A DNA stretch of 64,000 nucleotides from Flaviramulus basaltis (GCF_900114265.1 NZ_FPKV01000004.1:186001-250000), one strand, 5' to 3'; positions 8,571 to 17,425 are shown, counted from the stretch's first letter. The notes: generated from the letters alone by a model not told the origin. Numbers and translations: made by a program.

Positions 8571-9488
8571 TTATTTCAGATGTTTTTTCACTTCTTCTTT
8601 TGTCGATAAAACTTCTCTATAGTTTTCTTTCCATTCAATATCTCTATTTACATTAATATCTTTGCAATAATTTTCTCCATTAGTAATTAAACTTTCCATT
8701 CCTTTTTTATAAACTATATGAGTGCTACAAATAATAGGTTTCACATACTCTTCAACAATTTCTGGTGGTAAAACGATATTAACACCAAAATAATCGGTTT
8801 GAACACTTGGATAAATTATACCGCTTACATCTGGATGTAATAGAGCTATATTTGTGTACGCAGAACTAATCTTATATTCCTCAGGATTAACTACTTTCTT
8901 TGAAAATTCCTCACTTATAAATTTTAAAAAATCCAAATGAAATGCCATATCTTTTTCTTCCAAATTGTGTTCTTTAAGTAGCTTTTTTTGATTTTCGAAT
9001 GATTCTGCTATTTCGGGATTGTTTTTCAAAGCATATTCAGAGAAAACAACTTCTACAACTAACAATTCCTTTCTTGTTTCCCAACGACTTACAGTATAAT
9101 ACTCTCCATCCGGACAATCTGTTCCCGAAACTCTAAAAATATGTGACGTTTCAGCAATAGCAGTAAGTCTAGGTTTGTCAATTAGTGAAGTTTCCAATGC
9201 CCCATAAAACATAACTTGATGCGGATTATTTGCTCTACCAAATGAACTAAGTACATTATCAATTACATTTTTGTCCTTTATATATCCAAGTTCATTAATA
9301 TGTTTAAATAATGTCTTCCCTTTATTTTGTCTTACTCTATCTATGTAAGCATTTTTCGAAAGTTTAGCGATTGGAAGTGGAATAAACTTAATTCCATTTT
9401 TCAGTAAATCATATATTTCATCATATGTAACTAAAGTTAAATTTTTTGAATATTCCTTTAATTTTTCAAATGCTTCATATTTGTCCAT
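8571..9488 (-). CDS. RES-domain-like protein
   Basis: A 305-residue protein with the three landmarks of RES domains in order: Arg85 in FGRANNPHQ followed by the FYGA strand, Glu113 in AIAETS, and Ser228 in IIYPSV with GVNIVLPP after it. RES toxins of toxin-antitoxin systems degrade or phosphorolyse NAD+. This protein is longer than a typical RES toxin, with extra sequence at both ends and a long insert between Glu113 and Ser228. No Xre/MbcA-type antitoxin lies beside it. It lies 43 bp downstream of a GHKL ATPase gene on the same strand, suggesting a two-gene system. The family call rests on motif pattern only. Confidence 0.6.
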   Translation of the reverse strand: MDKYEAFEKLKEYSKNLTLVTYDEIYDLLKNGIKFIPLPIAKLSKNAYIDRVRQNKGKTLFKHINELGYIKDKNVIDNVLSSFGRANNPHQVMFYGALETSLIDKPRLTAIAETSHIFRVSGTDCPDGEYYTVSRWETRKELLVVEVVFSEYALKNNPEIAESFENQKKLLKEHNLEEKDMAFHLDFLKFISEEFSKKVVNPEEYKISSAYTNIALLHPDVSGIIYPSVQTDYFGVNIVLPPEIVEEYVKPIICSTHIVYKKGMESLITNGENYCKDINVNRDIEWKENYREVLSTKEEVKKHLK

Positions 9489-9531
9489 AGAATTAGTTAT
9501 TAATTATGCATGTATATGTGTATTTTTAACT

Positions 9532-11586
9532 TTACTCAATGTTTAATTTTTCGAATAAAATTCTGTTACGTTTTCTAGCATCATCTAATACTTTCTCAAA
9601 TGGAAGAACTTCAAAATAGGCAGAGTAATATTTACTTTTTACTTTAAAATAGCCTTTGCCATCTGGTGTTTTCTCAAACTCTCTTCGTTTTAAAATTTTT
9701 TCTAAAGTTGGTGTAACATCACATACTATATAAATATAGAAAGGTGTTTTTTCTGAAACTTCTACTGTACGTCCATTTTTGCTTTTTACTTTTCCGTCTA
9801 AAAGATTGTCAATATATTTTTCAGTTTGTTCAATTGGATTTTTATCTTCATCATAATCTTTATAGTCATCTCGCATAGGCTTTTTAAACTCTACTATAGT
9901 AAAAGAATTATGTGGAGAGTTTTTCGAATCAGAAAAGGCAAAAGCTTCATTGTAAATTAATAAATCTGACCTTTGAGTTTGGTCAGCACTTACTTCTGAA
10001 ACACTTTTGAAGGTCTTATCTGATGCTAAAAACGAATGATATGTCAAACGTTCATCAATAAGCCATAAATTTTGCTTATCAGCCGTAATTTCATCAGAAT
10101 TAGACCTAATTGGAAAAAAGACACTATGAATTAAATCCTCATTTTCAAATTTGTCATTTTCATTTTTCTCAATCAAACCTTCTAAAAGTTCAATAATTGT
10201 TTTTCTGTGAACAACATATCTCGCCAAATCGGATTTTCCAATTTCATTGAATTCAGACAGGAATTTTTCATATTTTAGAACATATTCTTCGTGATTAGTG
10301 ACATCTTTTTTTTCTTCAAGAAGTTCAATTTTATGTTCCTTAACTTCTAATCTCCATTTAGCATCGATTTTATATAATTCTATATCTAGTTTATCTTTTG
10401 GCAAATCAGGTGGGAGTTTTAAAATTTCTTCCTTTCTGTAATTTAGAGTACTTCTGTATTGAGGAAGTTCTTCGTTTATTGTTGGTCTGTAAGATTCTAC
10501 TTTGTGGTTACGGACTTCAGCCAGATATTCTTTAAGTATCTCTTCTATACATCTAACTGATGCTCTTCTTAATTTTGCAAGGTTTAAATCAAACGATTCC
10601 TCATCCTCAAGGTCGTTACCATCTGGAAAATTAAACCCAATTCTTTCAGTATCCACGAATTCATCTAAAATATCTCCAACAACATATGCTTGGTAATAAT
10701 ATCGATTTCCTTCATTATCCTTAATAGAATATTTTCCAAGGTCAACTATTAAAGAATATAATCCTTCGTTAATAACGCTTCGATTGTGGGCACAATAATG
10801 GATTTTATGACTTTGTATTTTTAGCGATTTTGTAAGGTAAAGTGTGAATTTTTCCTCTTCTATATAAAAGTCTTTATCCTCAACTTCGCTTTTAAACTCT
10901 AATGCAAAGAGTTTTGTTAAATCAAACTCTATATTATTTTGGTTTCTTACTATTATTGTTGGTACTTGTTTGCGAATAAAATAAAGTTGAAAGTGAGCGA
11001 TAAGTTCCCTTGCAATTGATTGTAAGTCATACTCAAGGTTTTTTTGATACTCTTCTCTATAATTTGTTAATCTAACAGTTGTCCCTAAACCTCGACCATT
11101 TAATTTTGGTTCTGAAAAATTTTCAAAACCCTCTTTAGTGGATTTAAAATCAAATGCTATTGTTTTTTCTTTCTTTTGTTCATCCAAAAATTGACTTGAA
11201 ATATTTAACACTTTAAAAGCTTTTAAACAAACAAAACGACCAATGCCTTTGCCTCCAATTTTAAGCTTATGGTCTGTGTCTGCCTCAACAAAAGATGTCA
11301 AATTTTCTTTATTTAATCCAATCCCATTATCAGAAATTTCAAAGGAATGTATTGGATATCTATCGATATCAGGTAATTCTTGTAAAGTTTCTTCTTTACC
11401 ATTTCGAATACAAAGAATAGTGATTTTGCCTTTACCTTTTATTAAGTTTCCTTCTTTTATTGATTCTTGAATTGAATGAATAGAGTTACTTACAACCTCA
11501 AATAAAGGCATTAAAGGTTTTGTTCTAGGCAACCTTGTATTTCTGACTTTGTTTGCAATATTTGATGTAGCAAATAATTTTTCCAT
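9532..11586 (-). CDS. GHKL ATPase with C-terminal PD-(D/E)XK-like nuclease domain
   Basis: A 684-residue protein. Residues 1-230 are a GHKL (Hsp90/MutL/MORC-like) ATPase: N box with Glu30 and Asn34, DNGIG at 86-90, and GGKGIGRF at 111-118. A transducer-like region and a charged helical middle follow. The C-terminal part has Asp541 in RSDLLIY, then VEFKKP (Glu566, Lys568), the D...E-x-K pattern of restriction-endonuclease-fold nucleases, and a Gln-containing helix after it. GHKL proteins of this kind occur in bacterial defence loci. The partner is the RES-like gene downstream. The upstream gap 11587-11852 contains no gene. Confidence 0.75.
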   Translation of the reverse strand: MEKLFATSNIANKVRNTRLPRTKPLMPLFEVVSNSIHSIQESIKEGNLIKGKGKITILCIRNGKEETLQELPDIDRYPIHSFEISDNGIGLNKENLTSFVEADTDHKLKIGGKGIGRFVCLKAFKVLNISSQFLDEQKKEKTIAFDFKSTKEGFENFSEPKLNGRGLGTTVRLTNYREEYQKNLEYDLQSIARELIAHFQLYFIRKQVPTIIVRNQNNIEFDLTKLFALEFKSEVEDKDFYIEEEKFTLYLTKSLKIQSHKIHYCAHNRSVINEGLYSLIVDLGKYSIKDNEGNRYYYQAYVVGDILDEFVDTERIGFNFPDGNDLEDEESFDLNLAKLRRASVRCIEEILKEYLAEVRNHKVESYRPTINEELPQYRSTLNYRKEEILKLPPDLPKDKLDIELYKIDAKWRLEVKEHKIELLEEKKDVTNHEEYVLKYEKFLSEFNEIGKSDLARYVVHRKTIIELLEGLIEKNENDKFENEDLIHSVFFPIRSNSDEITADKQNLWLIDERLTYHSFLASDKTFKSVSEVSADQTQRSDLLIYNEAFAFSDSKNSPHNSFTIVEFKKPMRDDYKDYDEDKNPIEQTEKYIDNLLDGKVKSKNGRTVEVSEKTPFYIYIVCDVTPTLEKILKRREFEKTPDGKGYFKVKSKYYSAYFEVLPFEKVLDDARKRNRILFEKLNIE

Positions 11587-11852
11587 TCAATTTTTGGTTT
11601 ATTCGTGATGTTTCTTGTCATGAGGTAAAACAATTAAATGTATACATATTGTCAATACCCTCTATATAGGACTAAGATACTAAATCTTTTATTCCATGAA
11701 TGACCTATTGGTTACCTTTGTTTATATTTTTGTATTTTTAGTAGAACCATGCCCTAACTAAAGTTAATACGTATAACGTCACTTGCAAATGTTAGCTAAT
11801 ATGTTACAAAATCATTTCTATTTATCTTCAAGTATAAGTATGTTAAATTAGT

Positions 11853-12866
11853 TTAAGATTTTTTAAAAATCAAATTACAGATAAAAACTCCAATTATAAT
11901 AATAAACAATGCTATAACCAACCAAGTAATTCTCAAGTAATTTTTTTGAGTCTTAATCCGTGTCTCCAATAAATGCTTTTCACTATCTACTAGCTTTTTA
12001 AAGCGTTCCATCTCTAAATCTTTAATAGCTATAAGTCTCAATCTTTCTTTATAAGAACTTATGATTTTTTGCAAAAATACTCCAACTGCTGTAGGTGTTG
12101 AAAACCCCATATCTGAGACCCTTTGTAAGAGTGTTTTATCCTCATCATGCCCAATACCAGTAATGAAAGGAATAGGTAGTCCTATTGCCCTCTTACATAG
12201 CTCTATTTCATCAAATATCTCTAATCCACTACCTCCTCCTCGAAGGATTATAAGCAAATCCGAATCAGCAAAATTATAGCTGCTCAAAAACTCAATAATC
12301 TCAGTTTTAGATGATAAATTACACTTGTGGTGTCTAACATTATAATAATCTATATCATATAACTGATTCATATAATCATCATGTGAAGTAGATTGAATAC
12401 CAGTTATTATATCTAATGTTGGTTTTTCTTCTCGTTCTATTTTCTTTAGCAGAATATCTTGAATAATAGGAAACTCTCGGTCAAATCTCGCTCTAATAAT
12501 ATCATATTCTACTTTAGTAACTTTTTGAATATCCGCTTTAAGTTCTAGAATTTTAGTTGCTCTGAAAAACACCTTTAATCTTGAATCATTATCTAAAGAT
12601 TGACCTTTTGAGATATACCCTTGAATGTTATAATAACTTGAATGTTTAAGTTTTGATTTTAAATCTTCTGTGAGCTGAATAGTTATTTTATTTTGTTTGT
12701 TTTGGTCAATAAATTCGTCATAAAAAAATTTACTGTAAAGTTTCCCTTTATTATCAGAATAAAAACCTTCTAATAAAATCAATTGACCATCTAAACTTGA
12801 AGTGAGACTATTTGGATATAGTGTCAAAAGTGTAGACACAGACATTGACATATTATCTTTTGTCAT
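11853..12866 (-). CDS. exonuclease VII large-subunit-like protein with C-terminal membrane anchor
   Basis: A 337-residue protein. Residues 20-110 resemble the OB-fold N-domain of XseA. The core has the XseA signatures RGGGSGLEIFDE, PIPFITGIGHDEDKTL and FSTPTAVGVFL. Full XseA is about 400-450 residues with a long coiled coil. Here a shortened helical region is followed by one strong membrane helix (ITWLVIALFIIIIG) and a short basic tail, which ordinary XseA lacks. No xseB is beside it. It is the last gene of the umuC-umuD-SRAP operon, with its start overlapping the previous stop. I infer a membrane-tethered single-strand DNA processing role. Confidence 0.8.
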   Translation of the reverse strand: MTKDNMSMSVSTLLTLYPNSLTSSLDGQLILLEGFYSDNKGKLYSKFFYDEFIDQNKQNKITIQLTEDLKSKLKHSSYYNIQGYISKGQSLDNDSRLKVFFRATKILELKADIQKVTKVEYDIIRARFDREFPIIQDILLKKIEREEKPTLDIITGIQSTSHDDYMNQLYDIDYYNVRHHKCNLSSKTEIIEFLSSYNFADSDLLIILRGGGSGLEIFDEIELCKRAIGLPIPFITGIGHDEDKTLLQRVSDMGFSTPTAVGVFLQKIISSYKERLRLIAIKDLEMERFKKLVDSEKHLLETRIKTQKNYLRITWLVIALFIIIIGVFICNLIFKKS

Positions 12867-13591
12867 TAAAATAAGGTATTTAATTCATTATAGTCAACCT
12901 TGTTTATTATATCAGGTCTATTTGTGTATCTATTTCCGTAATTAATATCTTGACTTACTGGATATGCCTCGAATTCCTTGGGAGTAAATGAGAATAGTAG
13001 TTCTTCTATATCACCTTGTCTTAAATCTGAATTTAACCATTCCACTTCATCATAATCTGCTAAAACCAAAGGCATCCTAAATGTACCTTGCTTTTTTACA
13101 TTATGTATTTTTTCAAAAAAAGGGTTTGCTATAGTTGTTATAATGGTTGCAGTATATACATCATCATCCAATTCAGAATATAGCCCTGCAAAAGCAAATA
13201 AACCATGGTCTTTATATTTACAATATTGAGGAATTGAACTACCATCTACTTTGTGTGGCTCATAAAAACCATCGGACAAAATAATACAACGTTGATTCAT
13301 TGCGAATTGATTATAAAGCCTGCTTTTAAAAATATTTTCTGCTCTGGCGTTATAGGTGTGATATTCTGATAAGTATTTCGTTCTTTCATTAATATTCAAA
13401 TTTTCTGGCATTAACCCCCAATATGCAGGTTCAATGTTATCGAACTCATTTTGCTTAATGATATAGAAATTCCTTTTTTCATATCCAGCAAAATGATAGT
13501 ATGGGTCAAAAACCTCAGGAATATTAAAGCTAGCATCAAAACGTCTTTCGTTTTCTTTGGCTGTTTTTGTATTTGAGGTATGAAAACACAT
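12866..13591 (-). CDS. SRAP/YedK (HMCES) family abasic-site-processing protein
   Basis: A 241-residue SRAP-domain protein. Cys2 becomes N-terminal after Met removal and forms the crosslink to abasic sites in single-stranded DNA. Other conserved positions are YNARAE (Asn81, Arg83, Glu85), DGFYEPH (Glu111), and IHN followed by FRMPLVL, carrying His163. It shields abasic sites during replication stress. It lies between umuD and the XseA-like gene with 1-base overlaps, fitting a DNA damage-response operon. Confidence 0.92.
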   Translation of the reverse strand: MCFHTSNTKTAKENERRFDASFNIPEVFDPYYHFAGYEKRNFYIIKQNEFDNIEPAYWGLMPENLNINERTKYLSEYHTYNARAENIFKSRLYNQFAMNQRCIILSDGFYEPHKVDGSSIPQYCKYKDHGLFAFAGLYSELDDDVYTATIITTIANPFFEKIHNVKKQGTFRMPLVLADYDEVEWLNSDLRQGDIEELLFSFTPKEFEAYPVSQDINYGNRYTNRPDIINKVDYNELNTLF

Positions 13592-14040
13592 TATAAATCT
13601 CTAATAAAATGTTGAACAATTCCCAAGCATAAAATTGTATCATCTTCTTCAACTTTTATGTTTGGGAACGAATCATTATCAGCTATAAGAACATTGTTTT
13701 TCTTATCGCATCTCTTTACTGTAAAATCTGTATTATTAAAGGACATTACACCAATTTTATTGTCTGTTAACTCTTTATCCGATTTTACTATTAACAAATC
13801 TCCCTTCTGCAAAGTTGGATACATGGAATCTCCTTTAACTCTGACTAAATATGTAGCATCTGGATTTATTAAGTACTTACTATCTAAGCTGATTTTTTGC
13901 TCTTTAAAATCATCAGCAGGTGAAGGGAAACCTGCCTGAACCCCATCTGAAAAATATTTTACGTAAAGTTCTTTACCTTTTATATCAAAAGGAACTAGCT
14001 CTAACTCTTCACTAAATCTAGGAATCTTAAGTATGCTCAT
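13591..14040 (-). CDS. umuD: UmuD-type LexA-fold peptidase, translesion polymerase subunit
   Basis: A 149-residue protein with an autocleavage site at Ala36-Gly37 (VQAGFPSPA), catalytic Ser72 in VKGDSMYPTL and Lys109 in FTVKRCD. RecA-stimulated self-cleavage would yield UmuD', the partner of UmuC in error-prone polymerase V. It has no N-terminal winged helix, so it is UmuD and not LexA. It is directly coupled to umuC (stop and start share a base). Confidence 0.92.
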   Translation of the reverse strand: MSILKIPRFSEELELVPFDIKGKELYVKYFSDGVQAGFPSPADDFKEQKISLDSKYLINPDATYLVRVKGDSMYPTLQKGDLLIVKSDKELTDNKIGVMSFNNTDFTVKRCDKKNNVLIADNDSFPNIKVEEDDTILCLGIVQHFIRDL

Positions 14041-15296
14041 TATTCAACTTCTAATAATTCATTCCAATTTGTAGTATACCTCTGAGATAGTTTTTCCTGT
14101 CTCATTTTCCAAGTTCTACCTAAATCTTGACTTGCTAATTTAACTTTGGTTTTCCCTATGCTTTTGTTTAACAGGTCTATAGATTTCATTAAAGATAAAT
14201 GTTTTGGGTTTTCTTCACAAAAGAAATTTAACTGTCTTTGGTTTTCAGGTACAATTCCCATTACAATAACACCTGCTTTTTTATAATAAAAGCCCTGTTT
14301 AAATATTGCTTTTAACCCAATTTGAGCAAATTTATTTATAGTTAAGGAAGAATTGGTTGGATAAGGTAATTTAACAATAATATTTTTACCATATTGCTTG
14401 TGGTCTGACCTATGGGAATTAGTATTTACAAATACCAAAAGCAAGTTAGTACATGAATTTTGTTTTCTTAGTTTTTCAGCACATGACACAGCAAAAGTTG
14501 AGATTCTTTCCCTGACATCGCTAATATTATTTAAGTTCTTTTCAAAAGAGCGTGTTGTAGCAATAGCCTTTTTGGTTTTAACTTCATCTAATCCTAAAGT
14601 TGGCTCTCCTCTAAGTTCTCTTTGCAGTCTTAAACCGACTATTGAGAACTCCCTTCTAACCCATTCTGATGGTAATTCAGTAAACTGTAAAGCATTAAAT
14701 ATTTTATGACTTTTAAGTCGATTTGATATTTGTCTACCAATACCCCAAACATCCTCAATTTTAGTCCATCTAAGAGCTTTTAAACGCTTTTCTACGGTAT
14801 CTATGACATAGACACCACTTGTAATGTCTTGGTACTTTTTAGCTATCTTATTTGCTATTTTAGACAGAGCTTTTGTTGGTGCAATACCAACAGAAACAGG
14901 AATCCCAGTCCACTGTTTTACTTTCATTTTCATATCAAGACCGTAATCTTTCAAATCATAATTTTCATATCCATTAAATTTTAAAAAAGCTTCATCAATC
15001 GAGTAAACTTCAACATCAGGTGTGTAAGTTGAGAGTATATTCATAACTCTGTTACTTAAATCTCCATACAATGCATAATTCGATGAAAAAACGTTAACAT
15101 TGTTTTGCTCAAATAACGCTTTATATTTATATGCTACAGCACCCATTGGAATATTAAGTGCTTTTGCTTCATTAGAGCGTGCAATGACACAACCATCATT
15201 ATTTGATAATACAACTACTGGTTTATCATTTAAATCTGGTCTAAAAACTCTTTCACAAGAAGCATAAAAACTATTACAATCAACTAAAGCAAACAT
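14040..15296 (-). CDS. umuC: Y-family DNA polymerase V catalytic subunit
   Basis: A 418-residue Y-family polymerase. It opens [17 protein letters not shown] (metal ligand Asp6), has [17 protein letters not shown], and the catalytic palm motif VYSIDEAFL with Asp and Glu ligands. The helix-hairpin-helix, little-finger and DUF4113-like C-terminal regions are present, so the gene is full length. It performs translesion synthesis with UmuD'. It heads the four-gene operon. An inverted repeat sits upstream. Confidence 0.95.
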   Translation of the reverse strand: MFALVDCNSFYASCERVFRPDLNDKPVVVLSNNDGCVIARSNEAKALNIPMGAVAYKYKALFEQNNVNVFSSNYALYGDLSNRVMNILSTYTPDVEVYSIDEAFLKFNGYENYDLKDYGLDMKMKVKQWTGIPVSVGIAPTKALSKIANKIAKKYQDITSGVYVIDTVEKRLKALRWTKIEDVWGIGRQISNRLKSHKIFNALQFTELPSEWVRREFSIVGLRLQRELRGEPTLGLDEVKTKKAIATTRSFEKNLNNISDVRERISTFAVSCAEKLRKQNSCTNLLLVFVNTNSHRSDHKQYGKNIIVKLPYPTNSSLTINKFAQIGLKAIFKQGFYYKKAGVIVMGIVPENQRQLNFFCEENPKHLSLMKSIDLLNKSIGKTKVKLASQDLGRTWKMRQEKLSQRYTTNWNELLEVE

Positions 15297-15328
15297 GAGA
15301 TAAAATTAATCCATGTAGCTTTCAGATT

Positions 15329-15357
15329 TTGTTAAAACACTAAAATTTAATTAACAA
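15329..15357. promoter_or_regulatory. inverted repeat upstream of umuC, possible operator
   Basis: TTGTTAA (15329-15335) and TTAACAA (15351-15357), perfect arms around a 15-nt spacer, 33-61 nt before the umuC start. The location suits an SOS-type or other repressor site. It is not a recognised LexA box and AT-rich palindromes arise by chance, so support is limited. Confidence 0.35.
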
Positions 15358-15462
15358 TATTTTTTACGATAAATTATTAGTGGCAAAAGCAATATCAATC
15401 CTTTATTTTAAAATAAGGCTTAATGTTCGTACACTATTCGAAGGTTATGTAAAATAATTATG

Positions 15463-15555
15463 GTTTTGTCAAATGTTGCACTAAACTTATAAAATAGTAT
15501 ATAACATCCGAAATAGGTAAACTAAAGCACTATTGATAGAGAATAAATAATTTTT
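15463..15555 (+). repeat. imperfect direct repeat, right copy
   Basis: Partner of 8061-8157 in the same orientation (39 nt with 6 mismatches, then 26 nt with 2). It lies in the otherwise gene-free gap 15297-15600, between the umuC start and the end of the TPR gene. Confidence 0.8.
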
Positions 15556-15600
15556 AATTCAGTATTTTTAGCACTACACGCAAACTTGATAAAAAACTTA

Positions 15601-16236
15601 TTAATCACAAACAGACTCAATAAGCTCTTGTGCATCATGTCCCAGTTCTTGGGATTTTTTTGCATCTAAACATGCTGCATCAAAATCTTTTAATGTTTGC
15701 TTACAAACACCTCTATTGTGATAAGCTAACCCATTATTAGGATTAAGCCCGATAGCCTTAGTATAATCTTCAATTGCTCCATTAATATCCCCTAGGTCTT
15801 GTTTTACAACCCCTCTGTTGTTATAATATTCTTCATTATTAGGGTTAAGCTGAATGGCTTTGTCAAGGTCTTGTATAGCCCCATCATTGGCTTCAAAATA
15901 AGATTTCAAAATAGCCCTATTATTGTAGGTACTAGCATCATTAGGACTTAGCATAATAGAAATTGTATAATCCTCGATTGCTCCAATAAAGTCATCCAAT
16001 AAGTCTTTAACAAAAGCCCTATTGTGATAGCAATCAGCAAAATCTGGACTTAACTTAATTGCCTTGTCAAAATCTCGTAAAGCTCCGTCATAATCTTTAG
16101 AATCAATTTTTTCAACACCCCTGTCATAATAAAATGACGTTGAATCAGTTTCAATCTCTCTTTCTAATCCTTCATTAGATTGAGCATTGTTAATTTGTGT
16201 AGTAATAAACAAAATTAATATTAGAATGTTTCTCAT
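15601..16236 (-). CDS. secreted tetratricopeptide-repeat protein
   Basis: A 211-residue protein with a signal peptide (MRNILILILFITTQINNAQS) followed by four TPR units of about 34 residues, each with the pattern GAIxDYxKAIxLxPNxxxxYxNRG. It ends in a Cys-containing capping helix. TPR arrays bind partner proteins; here probably in the periplasm. No catalytic domain is present. It is island cargo with no clear tie to its neighbours. Confidence 0.85.
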   Translation of the reverse strand: MRNILILILFITTQINNAQSNEGLEREIETDSTSFYYDRGVEKIDSKDYDGALRDFDKAIKLSPDFADCYHNRAFVKDLLDDFIGAIEDYTISIMLSPNDASTYNNRAILKSYFEANDGAIQDLDKAIQLNPNNEEYYNNRGVVKQDLGDINGAIEDYTKAIGLNPNNGLAYHNRGVCKQTLKDFDAACLDAKKSQELGHDAQELIESVCD

Positions 16237-16279
16237 AAGATATTTTTAACGATGTTAATTTCCGTACTGAAAATTCATT

Positions 16280-16417
16280 TTAATTCTTGGTAATTTGGGT
16301 TAAGCAATAACAACCAATTATCAAAAGTGTTTGCCAAGATTTTTCAATAAAAATCATGTAAAATATTAATACAATCATTATGATATTTGCAATGATATTA
16401 AAATGTTTATTTGTCAT
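16280..16417 (-). CDS. 45-residue membrane peptide downstream of the DUF805 gene
   Basis: A short ORF beginning MTNKHFNIIANIIMIVLIF and ending CYCLTQITKN. It has two hydrophobic segments joined by a charged turn (IEKSWQ), giving a helical-hairpin topology. Its ATG is 6 bp after the stop of the DUF805 gene on the same strand, arguing for co-expression. I do not recognise a family and there is no function call. Confidence 0.5.
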   Translation of the reverse strand: MTNKHFNIIANIIMIVLIFYMIFIEKSWQTLLIIGCYCLTQITKN

Positions 16418-16423
16418 ATTTGT

Positions 16424-16693
16424 TTAAGATGTTTTTCCTTTCGCTAAAAGCATCCATATAAAATAGAAAGGAATTAATTGAAACCACCCACTACGACCAA
16501 TATCATGGCATCTTTTAGCTCCTTGGGCTATTAGTAAATATGAAACAATTAGTTTGACAAATGAGAGAATGTTAGAGTTTTCCTGATTGACAATCAGGGT
16601 TAAGCCAATAGCAAAAAAGCAAAAAACTATAAGCGTTAATAAATACTCAATTCTACCAATTCTACCTTTGAAGGATAAGGGTCTAGTGAACAT
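16424..16693 (-). CDS. DUF805 family membrane protein
   Basis: An 89-residue protein starting MFTRPLSFKGRIGRIEY, with three hydrophobic segments and the DUF805 motif AKRCHDIGRSGWFQLIP. The reading frame extends 10 codons further upstream only through a TTG start. The ATG at 16693 sits at the conserved family N-terminus and is preferred. DUF805 proteins are small inner-membrane proteins of unknown role. A 45-residue membrane peptide is encoded immediately downstream. Confidence 0.85.
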   Translation of the reverse strand: MFTRPLSFKGRIGRIEYLLTLIVFCFFAIGLTLIVNQENSNILSFVKLIVSYLLIAQGAKRCHDIGRSGWFQLIPFYFIWMLLAKGKTS

Positions 16694-16752
16694 ATTAATT
16701 TTTAATTGTATCACAAACCTCAAAGTGATGGGTAAATTAAATTATAAAAAAA

Positions 16753-16893
16753 GCGATGAGGTTTCAAGCCTTGAAGTAGGGAGGTTCGGCAAAACCAACA
16801 ACACCAAGTACTAACTCATCGCCCAGACGGACGAGAGCATTTGACTTGCTATTTGTGTTGTTTTGAAAATTTTGCCGATTTCCCTACTTAATA
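16753..16893. repeat. large imperfect palindrome with nested hairpin in an intergenic region
   Basis: The outer arms are 16774-16794 (AAGTAGGGAGGTTCGGCAAAA) minus its last base at most, and a near-exact reverse complement near 16870-16893. Adjoining CAACAAC/GTTGTT-type segments extend the pairing. A second perfect 8-bp pair (GCGATGAG at 16753-16760, CTCATCGC at 16815-16822) encloses smaller hairpins. It is much more GC-rich than its surroundings. It could be a structured RNA, a recombination site or a cassette border. The surrounding gap 16694-16981 contains no gene. Confidence 0.6.
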
Positions 16894-16981
16894 ACAGCTA
16901 ACGCTTTTCTCTTATGGTTAATTTTTATTGTATATTCTTATATATCGTCTATGTTTATTATTCAAAAGTACTTATTATTAA

Positions 16982-17425
16982 TTAATTTTTTCTGTATTCA
17001 ATGAACAACTCATTTAACATATTTAAACTATCTTCAAAGTAAAACTGTTGATTAGTTAATAATGTTAGATAAGCAGTTAATTCATCTACGTAATTAATTT
17101 TAGGTTTGTAAACATGTGTCCCATCACCAAAATTGTTTTTTACTTTATCTCGAAATGTGCAACCTAAACTAAATCCTAATCCATTTTCATGAATTTTAAT
17201 TCCATTTACCCTAGAAGTATAAACAGTCATATATTGCATAGCTATGTATTTAGAGTCAAAATCAAAAACGTCCTTTAGCCATTTAGAACTAAGTGGTATT
17301 CTTCTAAACTGATGAGTTTCATTATTATTCTCAATTTCAGTTAAAATTTTGGTATTAACACAAACAATTTCTTTTGAATGAAAACTATAAGTTAAGTCTC
17401 CTATTTTTAATTTTCTATGTAACAT
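16982..17425 (-). CDS. hypothetical protein
   Basis: A 147-residue protein that begins MLHRKLKIGDLTYSF and contains RRIPLSSKWLKDVFDF. The layout loosely resembles small phage- and island-borne Bacteroidota proteins with an 'RIGN ... IPLTEEWLLKFGF' pattern, but I cannot name a family. No catalytic motif, membrane segment or signal peptide is visible. It is divergent from hsdM, with 128 bp between the starts, and could be a regulator or an unrelated passenger. Confidence 0.55.
   Translation of the reverse strand: MLHRKLKIGDLTYSFHSKEIVCVNTKILTEIENNNETHQFRRIPLSSKWLKDVFDFDSKYIAMQYMTVYTSRVNGIKIHENGLGFSLGCTFRDKVKNNFGDGTHVYKPKINYVDELTAYLTLLTNQQFYFEDSLNMLNELFIEYRKN

Noticed and set aside
16694-16723. 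Ten-codon N-terminal extension of the DUF805 protein
   Set aside because: It depends on a TTG start; the ATG at 16693 matches the conserved family N-terminus.
16753-16893. Integron attC site
   Set aside because: The fold is suggestive, but no GTTRRRY/RYYYAAC core pair was found and no integron integrase is in the window.
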